64,000 nucleotides of DNA from assembly GCF_019443405.1 (NCBI RefSeq), contig NZ_CP080376.1, positions 1,922,001 through 1,986,000 on the forward strand, written 5' to 3'. Each line of letters opens with the position of its first letter. Position 1 is the stretch's first letter. Positions 57,140 through 64,000 of this stretch are shown here, piece after piece. The notes under the pieces are model-generated. The model ran no database searches. It was not told where the DNA came from and saw only the letters and a list, made by a program, of their open reading frames with translations. This DNA comes from Brevundimonas sp. PAMC22021. Lineage in GTDB: Bacteria; Pseudomonadota; Alphaproteobacteria; Caulobacterales; Caulobacteraceae. The position numbers and the translations under genes are program-made.

Positions 57140-59104
57140 ATGACGTCCACGATGATCCGCACTCGCGCCGGCCTGGTCTCGGCCCTCGCTCTCGCCGCCG
57201 CGCTCGGCGTCTCGGCCTGCTCCACCACCGGAGGCTCAGACATGCCGCCCCTTCCCGCATCGGCCAACGCGCCGGTCGACTATGCGCGCGACGTCCACTC
57301 CTACGCCCGGCCCGAGATTGCGCGCGTGCGCCACGTGGCGCTGGACCTGTCCGCCGACTTCGCGGCCAAGACCCTGTCCGGCAAGGCGGCGCTGGACATC
57401 CAGGGCGTGGCGGGCGCCAACGAGATCATTCTCGACATCCGCGACATGGACATCCGCTCGGTGTCCGACGCGTCGGGCCAGCCTTTGCAGTTCGAGGCAG
57501 GCGCGAACGATCCGGTGCTGGGCCAGCCGCTGACGATCCGCTTTCCCGCCCTGTCGGCGGGCGAGACGCGGCGCATCGTCATCGACTATTCGACGCGCCC
57601 GAACGCCGCCGCCCTTCAGTGGCTCAGCCCGCAGCAGACGGCAGGAGGCCAGAAGCCTTATCTGTTCAGCCAGGGCCAGGCGATCCTCACCCGCACCTGG
57701 GTTCCGACCCAGGACAGCCCCGGCATTCGCCAGACCTATGACGCCCGCATCACCGCGCCTGCCGACCTCACGGCGGTGATGAGCGCCGAGATGCTGACGG
57801 AGGGCGGCGAGGCGGCGGCGAACGGCCAAAAGGCTTGGCGCTTCCGCATGACCAACCCGATCCCGCCCTATCTGATCGCGCTGGGGATCGGCGACCTGAC
57901 CTTTGCGCCGCTGGACGAGCGCACCGGCGTCTGGACCGAGCCCAGCCGCCTGGCCGCCAGCGCGCATGAGCTTGAGCCCACCGCCGCCATGGTGGACGCG
58001 GCCGAGAAACTCTACGGCCCCTATCGCTGGGGCCGCTACGACCTGCTGGTCCTGCCGCCGTCCTTCCCGTTCGGCGGGATGGAGAATCCGCGCCTGACCT
58101 TTGCCACCCCGACGATCATCGCCGGCGACCGCTCGCTGGTGTCTCTGGTGGCGCACGAGCTGGCGCACAGCTGGTCCGGCAACCTGGTGACCAATGCGAC
58201 CTGGTCGGACTTCTGGCTGAACGAGGGCTTCACCGTCTATTTCGAGAACCGCATCATGGAGGCGGTCTATGGCCGCGACCGCGCGATGCAGGAGCAGGTG
58301 CTGGGCTACGACAGCCTGCAGGAGACGCTGGCCAGCCTGCCCGCCGCCGACACCCGCCTGAAGATCGAGCTGGACGGCCGCGATCCCGACGACGGCCTGA
58401 CCGACATCGCCTATGAAAAGGGCGCCCTGTTCCTGCGCACCATCGAGCGGGTCGTGGGTCGTGAGCGGTTCGACGCCTGGCTGACCGGCTATTTCGACCG
58501 CAACGCCTTCCGGCCGATGACCACCGAGCAGTTCCTCGCCGACGTCCGCGAGCACCTGACCCATAATGATCCGGTGCTGGAGCAACAGCTGCAGATGGAC
58601 GCCTGGATCTATCAGCCGGGCCTGCCGTCGAACGCGGTCGCGCCGACCTCGCCGGCCTTTGCGCCGGTGGATGCGGCGGCCGTCGCCTTCTTCCGCGACA
58701 AGGGTCCGGCCTCGGCCATCCCGTGGAGCGGCTGGAACACCCAGCAGCGCCAGCGTTTCCTCGGCTGGCGTCCGGAGGGCTTGCGCGCCACCGCCGATTG
58801 GCTGACGGCCGCGCAACTGGCGGACCTCCAGTCCACGCTGAACCTGACCAACGAAGGCAACAGCGAGCTGACCTTCGCCTGGCTGCAGATCGCCATGGCG
58901 CACCGCTACCAGCCCGCCGTGCCGACCGCCGAACGCTTCCTGACTGAACAGGGCCGTCGCAAGTTCGTCCTGCCGCTGTTCACCACCCTGTGGGGCGAGG
59001 GCGACTGGGGCCGGACGTTGGCCCGCCGCATCTATGCGCAGGCGCGGCCCCTGTATCACCCGGTCACCACCGGCTCGGTCGATCAGCTGGTCGGGCGGCC
59101 TTAA
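57140..59104 (+). CDS. M1-family zinc aminopeptidase lipoprotein (LTA4 hydrolase-like)
   Basis: A 654-residue secreted peptidase. The signal peptide has a lipobox (GVSAC, Cys about 27), so it is anchored in the envelope. The M1 N-terminal beta domain is followed by exopeptidase motif GGMENPR, zinc motif HELAHSWSGN and FWLNEGFTVYFE, and a C-terminal helical domain. GGMENP with HSWSGNLVTN follows leukotriene-A4-hydrolase-type enzymes. ATG 57140 is used; ATG 57152 is also possible, with AGGA 11 bases before it. Confidence 0.9.
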   Translation: MTSTMIRTRAGLVSALALAAALGVSACSTTGGSDMPPLPASANAPVDYARDVHSYARPEIARVRHVALDLSADFAAKTLSGKAALDIQGVAGANEIILDIRDMDIRSVSDASGQPLQFEAGANDPVLGQPLTIRFPALSAGETRRIVIDYSTRPNAAALQWLSPQQTAGGQKPYLFSQGQAILTRTWVPTQDSPGIRQTYDARITAPADLTAVMSAEMLTEGGEAAANGQKAWRFRMTNPIPPYLIALGIGDLTFAPLDERTGVWTEPSRLAASAHELEPTAAMVDAAEKLYGPYRWGRYDLLVLPPSFPFGGMENPRLTFATPTIIAGDRSLVSLVAHELAHSWSGNLVTNATWSDFWLNEGFTVYFENRIMEAVYGRDRAMQEQVLGYDSLQETLASLPAADTRLKIELDGRDPDDGLTDIAYEKGALFLRTIERVVGRERFDAWLTGYFDRNAFRPMTTEQFLADVREHLTHNDPVLEQQLQMDAWIYQPGLPSNAVAPTSPAFAPVDAAAVAFFRDKGPASAIPWSGWNTQQRQRFLGWRPEGLRATADWLTAAQLADLQSTLNLTNEGNSELTFAWLQIAMAHRYQPAVPTAERFLTEQGRRKFVLPLFTTLWGEGDWGRTLARRIYAQARPLYHPVTTGSVDQLVGRP

Positions 59105-59112
59105 GGCCCAGC

Positions 59113-59976
59113 ATGCCCGAACTTCCCGAGGTCGAGACGGTCCGGCGGGGGCTTGAGCCGGTGCTTGCGGGCGCGCGGCTGTGTCGCGTCCGCATCAACC
59201 GTCCCGACCTGCGCTTCCCCTTCCCCGACCGCTTCGTCGAGCGGCTGGAGGGGGCGGTGGTGCAGCGCATCGAGCGTCGCGCCAAATACCTGCTCCTGCC
59301 GCTGTCCACGGGCGAGACCTGGATCGCGCACCTCGGGATGACCGGCCGCTTCACCCTGGACGGGATGCAGCTTGGGGAGTTCGAGGAGGCCGCGCCCATC
59401 GCCGGCAAGCACGAACACTTCAGCGCCTGCGCGATCCGCGACGACGCCGTGACCCGCATCGGCTTCGCCGACGCTCGCCGCTTCGGCTTCATGGGCCTGG
59501 TCCCGAGCAGCGAAGTCGAGACGCATCCCTGGTTCGCGGCCTTGGGCCCCGAGCCGCTCGGCAACGGCTTTTCCGCCGCGCATCTGCACGCCGCCTTCGC
59601 CGGCCGCAAACAGTCGATCAAGGTCTCGCTGCTGGACCAGCGGATCGTGGCGGGGCTGGGCAACATCTATGTCTGCGAGGCCCTTTATCGCGCCCGCATT
59701 TCGCCCACCGTCGCCGGCGGCAAGGTCTCGCGCCCGCGCCTGGAACGGCTCGCGGTCGAGGTGCGCAACGTCCTGAACGACGCCATCGAGGCCGGCGGCT
59801 CCACCTTGCGCGACTTCGCCAACGCCGAGGGCGGCCAGGGCTATTTCCAGCATCGCTTCGACGTCTACGGGCGCGAGGGCGAGCCCTGCCGGGGCGACGA
59901 TTGTTCAGGCCGCGTCGCCCGCATCGTCCAGGGCGGCCGCTCCACCTTTTTCTGCCCGTCCTGCCAGAAGCGTTAG
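59113..59976 (+). CDS. mutM: Formamidopyrimidine-DNA glycosylase
   Basis: Removes 8-oxoguanine and formamidopyrimidines. The 287-residue protein starts with PELPEVETVRRGL (catalytic Pro after Met removal, Glu next), has the H2TH region (LLDQRIVAGLGNIYVCEAL) and ends with the zinc finger CRGDDC...CPSC. The start 8 bases after the aminopeptidase stop suggests cotranscription. The stop overlaps the convergent oxidoreductase stop by 3 bases. Confidence 0.97.
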   Translation: MPELPEVETVRRGLEPVLAGARLCRVRINRPDLRFPFPDRFVERLEGAVVQRIERRAKYLLLPLSTGETWIAHLGMTGRFTLDGMQLGEFEEAAPIAGKHEHFSACAIRDDAVTRIGFADARRFGFMGLVPSSEVETHPWFAALGPEPLGNGFSAAHLHAAFAGRKQSIKVSLLDQRIVAGLGNIYVCEALYRARISPTVAGGKVSRPRLERLAVEVRNVLNDAIEAGGSTLRDFANAEGGQGYFQHRFDVYGREGEPCRGDDCSGRVARIVQGGRSTFFCPSCQKR

Positions 59977-61274
59977 CCCTCCTTCGGCTCCGGTCCCCGG
60001 AACACGTCCAGACCCTCGACCCGATCCAACGTCACCGGGCGCCCCGTCTCGGCCGAGCGGTAGATGGCCTCCATGATGCGGTGGTCCTGCAGGCCCTCCT
60101 CGCCCGGCGTATGGGGCTGCAGGTTCTCCTGGATGCACTGGGCGAAGTGGTCGATCTCCAGCGCGAACTGGTTCTTGTGCGGGATGTTGGGTGACGTCTC
60201 GGCCGCCTGATCGCCCTCGCGCATCGAAATGGTCATCGACTGCCCGGTGTAGGCGAAGGCGTCGTCGACCCGGTTCCACGCCTTCTGGCTCTGGTAGCGC
60301 AGGGTCTTGTAGTTGTGCGCCGAATAGCTGGATGAGCAGTTGGCCATGACGCCCGACGGGAAGCGCATGGTCCAGGACACATTATCCTCGACCTCGCGGA
60401 AGCGCGGGTCCGAGGTGTCGGTGACGATGCGGGCGAACACCTCCACCGGCTCCTCCCCGGTCAGGGCGCGGATGGTGTTCAGGCAATACAGACCGATGTC
60501 GGGCAGCGAGCCGCCGCCCGCCAGCGCCTTGTCGCTGCGCCACTGGGCGGGATCGCCGTGGTCCTGGCTGTTGGACGCCTCGATCAATCGACCCGCCCCA
60601 TGTTCGCCCGAGCGATACAGCTCGCGCGCCCGGCGGTTGTAGGGTTCGTACTGGCAACGATAGGCGATCATCAGCTTGACGCCCGCCCGCTCGCAGGCCG
60701 CGATCATGTCGCGCGCCTCTCTGGAGGTGTTGGCCATCGGCTTTTCGCACAACACGTGCTTGCCGGCCCCGGCGGCAGCCAGCACGTCGCGCCGGTGCAG
60801 GCCGTTGGGCGTGACGACATAGACGGCCTGGATGCGGCTATCCTGCCGGATGCGGTCTCAGTCGTCGTAGCCGTAGATCGCATCGGCCGACACACCGTAC
60901 TGCCGGGCCACGGCCTGCGCCTTCTCCGGCGTCCCGGACACCAGCGCCACGACCTTGGCCCGCATGGTCTCGCCGAACGCCGGCAATAGTTGCTCCAGCG
61001 ACAGCCGGCCCAGCCCCACGATCGCAAAGCCGACCCGCTGCTCGTCCGGCTGCGGCGCGGGCGGCGGGCTGGACGGCGCGTCGTTCGGCCCCTTCCATTC
61101 CGGAAAGGTCACCTTGCCGTTCTCCACCCGTCCGATGTCGATCTCGGGCGGTCGTTCAGCGCCCGCGCTTTGCGCCAGGACGGGACGGGCGATCATCGCG
61201 CCCATGCCAACCGATCCGGCGACGAACAGGGTGCGACGCGACAGGCGCAGGCTCTCGGGCGGCTGAACGGACAT
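59973..61274 (-). pseudogene. Gfo/Idh/MocA oxidoreductase interrupted by one in-frame TGA
   Basis: Read from ATG 61274 (GGAGA upstream), the frame encodes a Tat signal peptide (LSRRTLFVAG), a Pro-rich linker, the Rossmann NAD(P) motif FAIVGLGRLS and on to IYGYDD, then TGA at 60858-60860. In the same frame it continues with DRIRQDSRIQAVYVVTPNGLH, the EKP motif (CEKPMAN) and the complete C-terminal domain to 59973. Relatives such as glucose-fructose oxidoreductase have one ordinary residue at this point. Everything else looks intact (434 codons), so this is a very recent nonsense mutation, a sequencing error or, less likely, read-through. Confidence 0.85.
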
Positions 61275-61382
61275 CGGTTTCTCCAGAAGGATCGGAAAAC
61301 CAATCGCCGGTGGGCCGGATCGTTCCTCGCTCGGCCGCGCATGCGACAACCAAAGGCCGCGATCCGTCGTTAGAGCCGGATC

Positions 61383-62258
61383 ATGCGTCGCATCCTGCTT
61401 CTTATCCTGGCCCTTATGGCCATGGCTTCGCCCGCGCTTGCGCAAGGGGCGTTTCGCTCTGACCGGATCATCGTGGAGACGCGCGGGCGCGGCCCCGACG
61501 TGATCCTGATCCCCGGCCTGGGCTCGACGGCCACGGCCTGGGGACCGGCGGTGAACCGACTGGACGACAACTATCGACTGCACCTGGTCACCGTGCGCGG
61601 CTTCGGCGAGACCGCCATCGCCGGCAACGCCGAGGGCGGGATTGAGGGGCCGGTCGCCAACGAGATCCGCCGCTACATGGCCGAACAGCGGCTGAACCGC
61701 CCGGCCCTGATCGGCCACTCCATGGGCGGACAGATCGCGCTGCGCGTCGCCGCCGACGCCCGCGAAGGCGTCAGCCGGGTGATGGTGGTCGATTCCGCCC
61801 CCTTCTTTCCCGCCCTGGTCGATGCGCGCGCGACCTCGGCCCAGATCGAGCCGATCGCCCAGGTCATCTATCAGGCGCTGATGCTGTTCGGCGATTCCGC
61901 CCTGACCAGCCAGATCGGCGGCTTCGGCGGTGATCTGGGCGCGGCGGGCGACATGGTGTTCGGCAGCCTGGGGCTTCAGGGCGGCGATCGCCGCATCCTG
62001 GCCCAGGGGCTCTACGAGGTGATGACCGTCGACCTGCGCCTTCGCCTGCGCGAGATCACCGCGCCGGTGACCGTGGCCTACGGCTGGAGCCGCGACGAGA
62101 ACAATCCCCGCAGCAAGCTGGAGGCCTTGTTCCGCTCCGGCTTCGACAATCTGCGCACGCCCGCCCGGTTCGAGCCCATCGAAGGCGCCGAGCACCAGGT
62201 CATGAGCGACCAGCCGCAACGCTTCCTCGCCGCCGTGCAGCGGTTCCTCGCGTCTTAG
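61383..62258 (+). CDS. Secreted alpha/beta hydrolase
   Basis: A 291-residue hydrolase with a Sec signal peptide (cleavage after ALAQ, about 21). GPDVILIPGLGST forms the oxyanion hole region, GHSMGGQ carries the nucleophile Ser (about 118), and AEHQVMSDQP has the catalytic His. The substrate is unknown. It is paralogous to the hydrolase at 28747-29712 but lacks the SAAAQ linker. It is divergent from the interrupted oxidoreductase by 108 bp. Confidence 0.85.
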   Translation: MRRILLLILALMAMASPALAQGAFRSDRIIVETRGRGPDVILIPGLGSTATAWGPAVNRLDDNYRLHLVTVRGFGETAIAGNAEGGIEGPVANEIRRYMAEQRLNRPALIGHSMGGQIALRVAADAREGVSRVMVVDSAPFFPALVDARATSAQIEPIAQVIYQALMLFGDSALTSQIGGFGGDLGAAGDMVFGSLGLQGGDRRILAQGLYEVMTVDLRLRLREITAPVTVAYGWSRDENNPRSKLEALFRSGFDNLRTPARFEPIEGAEHQVMSDQPQRFLAAVQRFLAS

Positions 62259-62507
62259 AAAAAGAAGGGTGGCGGCGCCGCGAGAGCCGTAAAGAACAGT
62301 TTAAATCCTCTCGAGCCTGGATAACCAGGTGGGCGCCATATACCCAGGCCCTCGAGCCCGGACAGGGACAGCTCCCTTCGAGTGAATTAAGGCCGCGAGG
62401 ATATGTCGTCTTCCTCGAACACCGCAGCATGACCCGCCGTCGATCAAGATAGGCGTGACGGGAACGCCTCTCAAGCGGTACGGTGATCGAAACCAGGGAG
62501 ATCGTTG
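62259..62507. other. Intergenic region with direct and inverted repeats
   Basis: No gene is visible. It holds an 11-bp near-direct repeat around CTCGAG (62310-62320 and 62351-62361, one mismatch), between which CCTGG-ATAA-CCAGG forms a small hairpin. A small RNA or a regulatory leader for the PH-domain gene is possible but unsupported otherwise. AGGGAG near 62491-62498 is the ribosome-binding site of the next gene. Confidence 0.35.
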
Positions 62508-62882
62508 ATGAGCCTGCTGAACGCCCTCATGGGCAACGCCAACACCCTCGACGCCGCCTCGGCGACGGCTGAACTCGGTCACATCCTGATCCCCGGCGAA
62601 CGGGTGGAGCACGCCTACAAGCTGGTGCGTGACCTGATCGTCTTCACCGACAAGCGCCTGCTGCTCGTCGACAAGCAGGGGGTGACCGCCAAGAAGACCG
62701 AATATCATTCGGTCCCCTACGCCAAGATCAGCCACTTCAGCGTCGAGACCGCCGGCACGCTCGACATGGACTCCGAACTGAAGGTGGCGCTGTCGGGCGG
62801 CGCGATCTTTAACCGCACCTTTGGGCGCGGCGTGGACATCGGCGACGTGCAAAAGGTGCTGGCCAGCTACGTCCTGGCCTGA
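62508..62882 (+). CDS. Bacterial PH-domain protein
   Basis: A 124-residue cytosolic protein consisting of one bacterial pleckstrin-homology domain (bPH_1 type): LIPGERVEHAYKLVRDLIVFTDKRLLLVDKQG, followed by KTEYHSVPYAKISHFSVE. The N-terminal 25 residues form a helix. These proteins form ring oligomers of unknown role, often linked with stress. The ATG at 62508 is preferred over the adjoining TTG at 62505. It converges on rimM with 3 bases between. Confidence 0.9.
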   Translation: MSLLNALMGNANTLDAASATAELGHILIPGERVEHAYKLVRDLIVFTDKRLLLVDKQGVTAKKTEYHSVPYAKISHFSVETAGTLDMDSELKVALSGGAIFNRTFGRGVDIGDVQKVLASYVLA

Positions 62883-62885
62883 CCT

Positions 62886-63413
62886 TCAGTCCGGCTCGCG
62901 CTCGCCGACCTCGGTCGGCCGCACGATCAGTATCCAGCCGTCGACCAGGTGCAGCTCCGGCGTCGCCGCCTTGGTGAAAGGCAGGTACCAGGTCGGGCCG
63001 CCCTCGGCGGGCGCGATTTCCAGCATGTCGTCGGCGCCGAAGTTCTGCACCGACTTGACTGTGCCCACGGCCTGGCCCGCCGCATCGCGCGCCTCGATCC
63101 CCAGCAAATCCGCCAGATAGAACTCGTCTTCCTCCGGCTCGGGAAAGCGGTCGCGGGGCACGTGCAGCTTCAAGCCGCGCAGGGCGTCGGCCTCTTCCTT
63201 GGTCGTGATTTCCCTGGCGCGTCCGACAATGCCGTTCTTGTCCGGCCGCGCCTGCGTCAGCGTCAGCCCCACCGACCCGTCCGCCCGCAACAGCGGCCCA
63301 TAGTCCGTCAGCGCCAACGGATCGGCGGTGAACGCGGTCACCCGCACCTCCCCCTTGACCCCGAACCCCCCGGCCACCTGCCCGACCAGGATCAGTCTGC
63401 TGTCTTCCGGCAT
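62886..63413 (-). CDS. rimM: 16S rRNA processing protein RimM
   Basis: Assembly factor for the 30S head; binds ribosomal protein uS19. The 175-residue protein has the RimM N-terminal barrel (about 8-90, LVGQVAGGFGVKGEVRV, TDYGPLL) and the PRC-barrel (about 100-170, DEFYLADLLGIEA, MLEI). The frame continues upstream through the repeat element, but ATG 63413 starts the family sequence. It directly follows a T7 tract. Its Shine-Dalgarno (GGGAGAGGGG) forms the 3' arm of a hairpin. It belongs to the rpsP-rimM operon. Confidence 0.94.
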   Translation of the reverse strand: MPEDSRLILVGQVAGGFGVKGEVRVTAFTADPLALTDYGPLLRADGSVGLTLTQARPDKNGIVGRAREITTKEEADALRGLKLHVPRDRFPEPEEDEFYLADLLGIEARDAAGQAVGTVKSVQNFGADDMLEIAPAEGGPTWYLPFTKAATPELHLVDGWILIVRPTEVGEREPD

Positions 63414-63445
63414 AAAAAAACCCCTCTCCCGTCGGGAGAGGGGTT
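63414..63445 (-). terminator. Hairpin with T7 tract immediately before rimM
   Basis: On the minus strand a 12-bp perfect stem (63434-63445 with 63419-63430, GAC loop) runs straight into seven T (complement of 63414-63420) and then the rimM ATG. It has the form of an intrinsic terminator or attenuator after rpsP. The same arm holds the rimM Shine-Dalgarno, so pairing would both stop transcription and hide the ribosome-binding site. Confidence 0.65.
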
Positions 63446-63545
63446 GGGGTGAGGGGCCCGGCCCCAACAGGGACGCAACCGATGCCCTCACCTTCCCGCC
63501 GCTTTCGCGACGGGCCCCTCCCTCTCCCGCGAACGGGAGAGGGAT
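63414..63545. repeat. Palindromic intergenic repeat pair between rpsP and rimM
   Basis: Two hairpins of the same family in opposite orientation: CCCCTCTCCC-GTC-GGGAGAGGGG (63421-63443) with the flank TTGGGGTGAGGGG, and CCCTCTCCCG-CGAA-CGGGAGAGGG (63520-63543). A GTTGGGG...CCCCAAC inverted repeat lies inside (63443-63468). GGGAGAGGG-TTGGGGTGAGGG units are common intergenic repeats in GC-rich proteobacteria. This copy fills almost the whole rpsP-rimM gap. Confidence 0.75.
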
Positions 63546-63558
63546 CATTCGTTCAGGC

Positions 63559-64000
63559 TTACGCCTGTTCTTCGGTCGCCTCGGCGGCGGGAGCTTCTTC
63601 AGCAGGCGCTTCTTCGGCGGCCGGCGCGGGCGCGGCGGCGGCAGCGGCGGCTTCGGCCTTGGCGGCTTCGGCGGCGGCGGCGGCTTCAGCCTTGGCGGCG
63701 GCTTCGGCTTCGGCGCGGTCGGCTTCGCGCTGGGCGCGCTCGGCGGCGCGTTCCTGGGCCTTCTTGCCCGGTTGCGCGCGGTTCGGGTTGTTGCCCTGGG
63801 TCCAGGTCACCTTGGCCGACAGGGTCTCGTCTTGCGACAGGAAGCGCGCGACGCGGTCGGTCGGCTGGGCGCCCTTGCCGAGCCATTCGGCGATGCGCTC
63901 CGACTTCAGGGTGACGCGCGGCTGGGCGCCGTCCTTAGGCAGCATCGGGTTGTAGGCGCCGACCTTCTCGATGAACTTGCCGTCGCGCGGCGAGTGCGAG
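63559..64000 (-). CDS. rpsP: 30S ribosomal protein bS16 (5' end outside window)
   Basis: Only the C-terminal 146 codons are present. The read starts at [19 protein letters not shown], conserved in bS16, continues with [24 protein letters not shown], then a long basic helix ([20 protein letters not shown]) and an Ala/Glu-rich tail of about 60 residues ending EEQA. E. coli bS16 is only 82 residues; such tails occur in Caulobacterales. The start lies beyond base 64000. rimM follows after the repeat element. Confidence 0.95.
   Translation of the reverse strand, partial: SHSPRDGKFIEKVGAYNPMLPKDGAQPRVTLKSERIAEWLGKGAQPTDRVARFLSQDETLSAKVTWTQGNNPNRAQPGKKAQERAAERAQREADRAEAEAAAKAEAAAAAEAAKAEAAAAAAAPAPAAEEAPAEEAPAAEATEEQA

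Noticed and set aside
60858..60860. Selenocysteine codon in the oxidoreductase
   Set aside because: I see no SECIS-like hairpin directly after the TGA, and this enzyme family has no Cys or Sec at that site; nonsense mutation or sequence error is simpler.
62200..62430. Possible small protein on the minus strand upstream of the PH-domain gene
   Set aside because: No start signal, and the composition is that of non-coding GC-rich DNA; the region is better described as repeats.
63421..63543. CRISPR-like array
   Set aside because: The two hairpins are inverted relative to each other, there are only two units and no spacers of equal length; it is a palindromic intergenic repeat.

Overview
The window is about 64 kb of GC-rich alphaproteobacterial chromosome. 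Several features point to the Caulobacterales, most likely Brevundimonas or a close relative: a complete Cpa/Tad pilus locus with a short Flp pilin, a PleC/PdhS-type histidine kinase, tandem dnaG-rpoD, a bS16 with a long Ala/Glu tail, and frequent ATGA-coupled genes. The genus is inferred from gene content and style, not from a marker comparison. It reads mostly as core chromosome, with one decayed insertion sequence and one interrupted gene.

Layout. 1-8 kb: end of an unknown gene, an outer-membrane beta-barrel gene, then ppdK, rpoD and dnaG on the minus strand. 8-10.4 kb: a divergent murein-recycling pair (LD-carboxypeptidase and Mpl ligase). 10.4-17 kb: a six-gene plus-strand block with a TonB-dependent receptor, a PepSY membrane protein, a DUF2271 protein with a flavinylation motif, a DUF4198 protein, an ApbE flavin transferase and a membrane-anchored diflavin reductase. 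I read it as a transenvelope electron chain serving metal or ferrisiderophore uptake. 17-28.7 kb: a flavodoxin-family oxidoreductase, a CBS protein, two large PAS sensor kinases and an Mfd-family translocase. 28.7-31.6 kb: hydrolase, XRE regulator and membrane protein, a methyltransferase and an IS5-type remnant. 31.6-41 kb: ATP-grasp ligase, proBA, PafA-like phosphatase, pyruvate kinase, an orphan adenine methylase, rnhB and tag.

41-52 kb: the pilus locus. On the minus strand it runs pilA-cpaA-cpaB-cpaC-cpaD-cpaE-cpaF-tadB-tadC. pilA is only 56 codons and is followed by a strong terminator. Divergently on the plus strand are a pilus-assembly N-domain protein and two TadE-like pseudopilins. 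52-64 kb: pabB, a second membrane-protein/regulator pair with its own palindrome, AMP nucleosidase, an MFS exporter, an M1 aminopeptidase lipoprotein, mutM, a Gfo/Idh/MocA oxidoreductase gene split by one in-frame TGA, a hydrolase paralogous to the one near 29 kb, a PH-domain protein, rimM and the 3' part of rpsP.

The points most worth following are the flavin-based redox/TonB block, with a DGISGAT motif and paired histidines on both membrane faces of the PepSY protein; a hairpin plus T7 tract between rpsP and rimM whose 3' arm is also the rimM ribosome-binding site; a DnaG lacking all four usual zinc ligands; the TGA-interrupted oxidoreductase; and two HTH/membrane-protein modules that each carry a perfect palindrome upstream.
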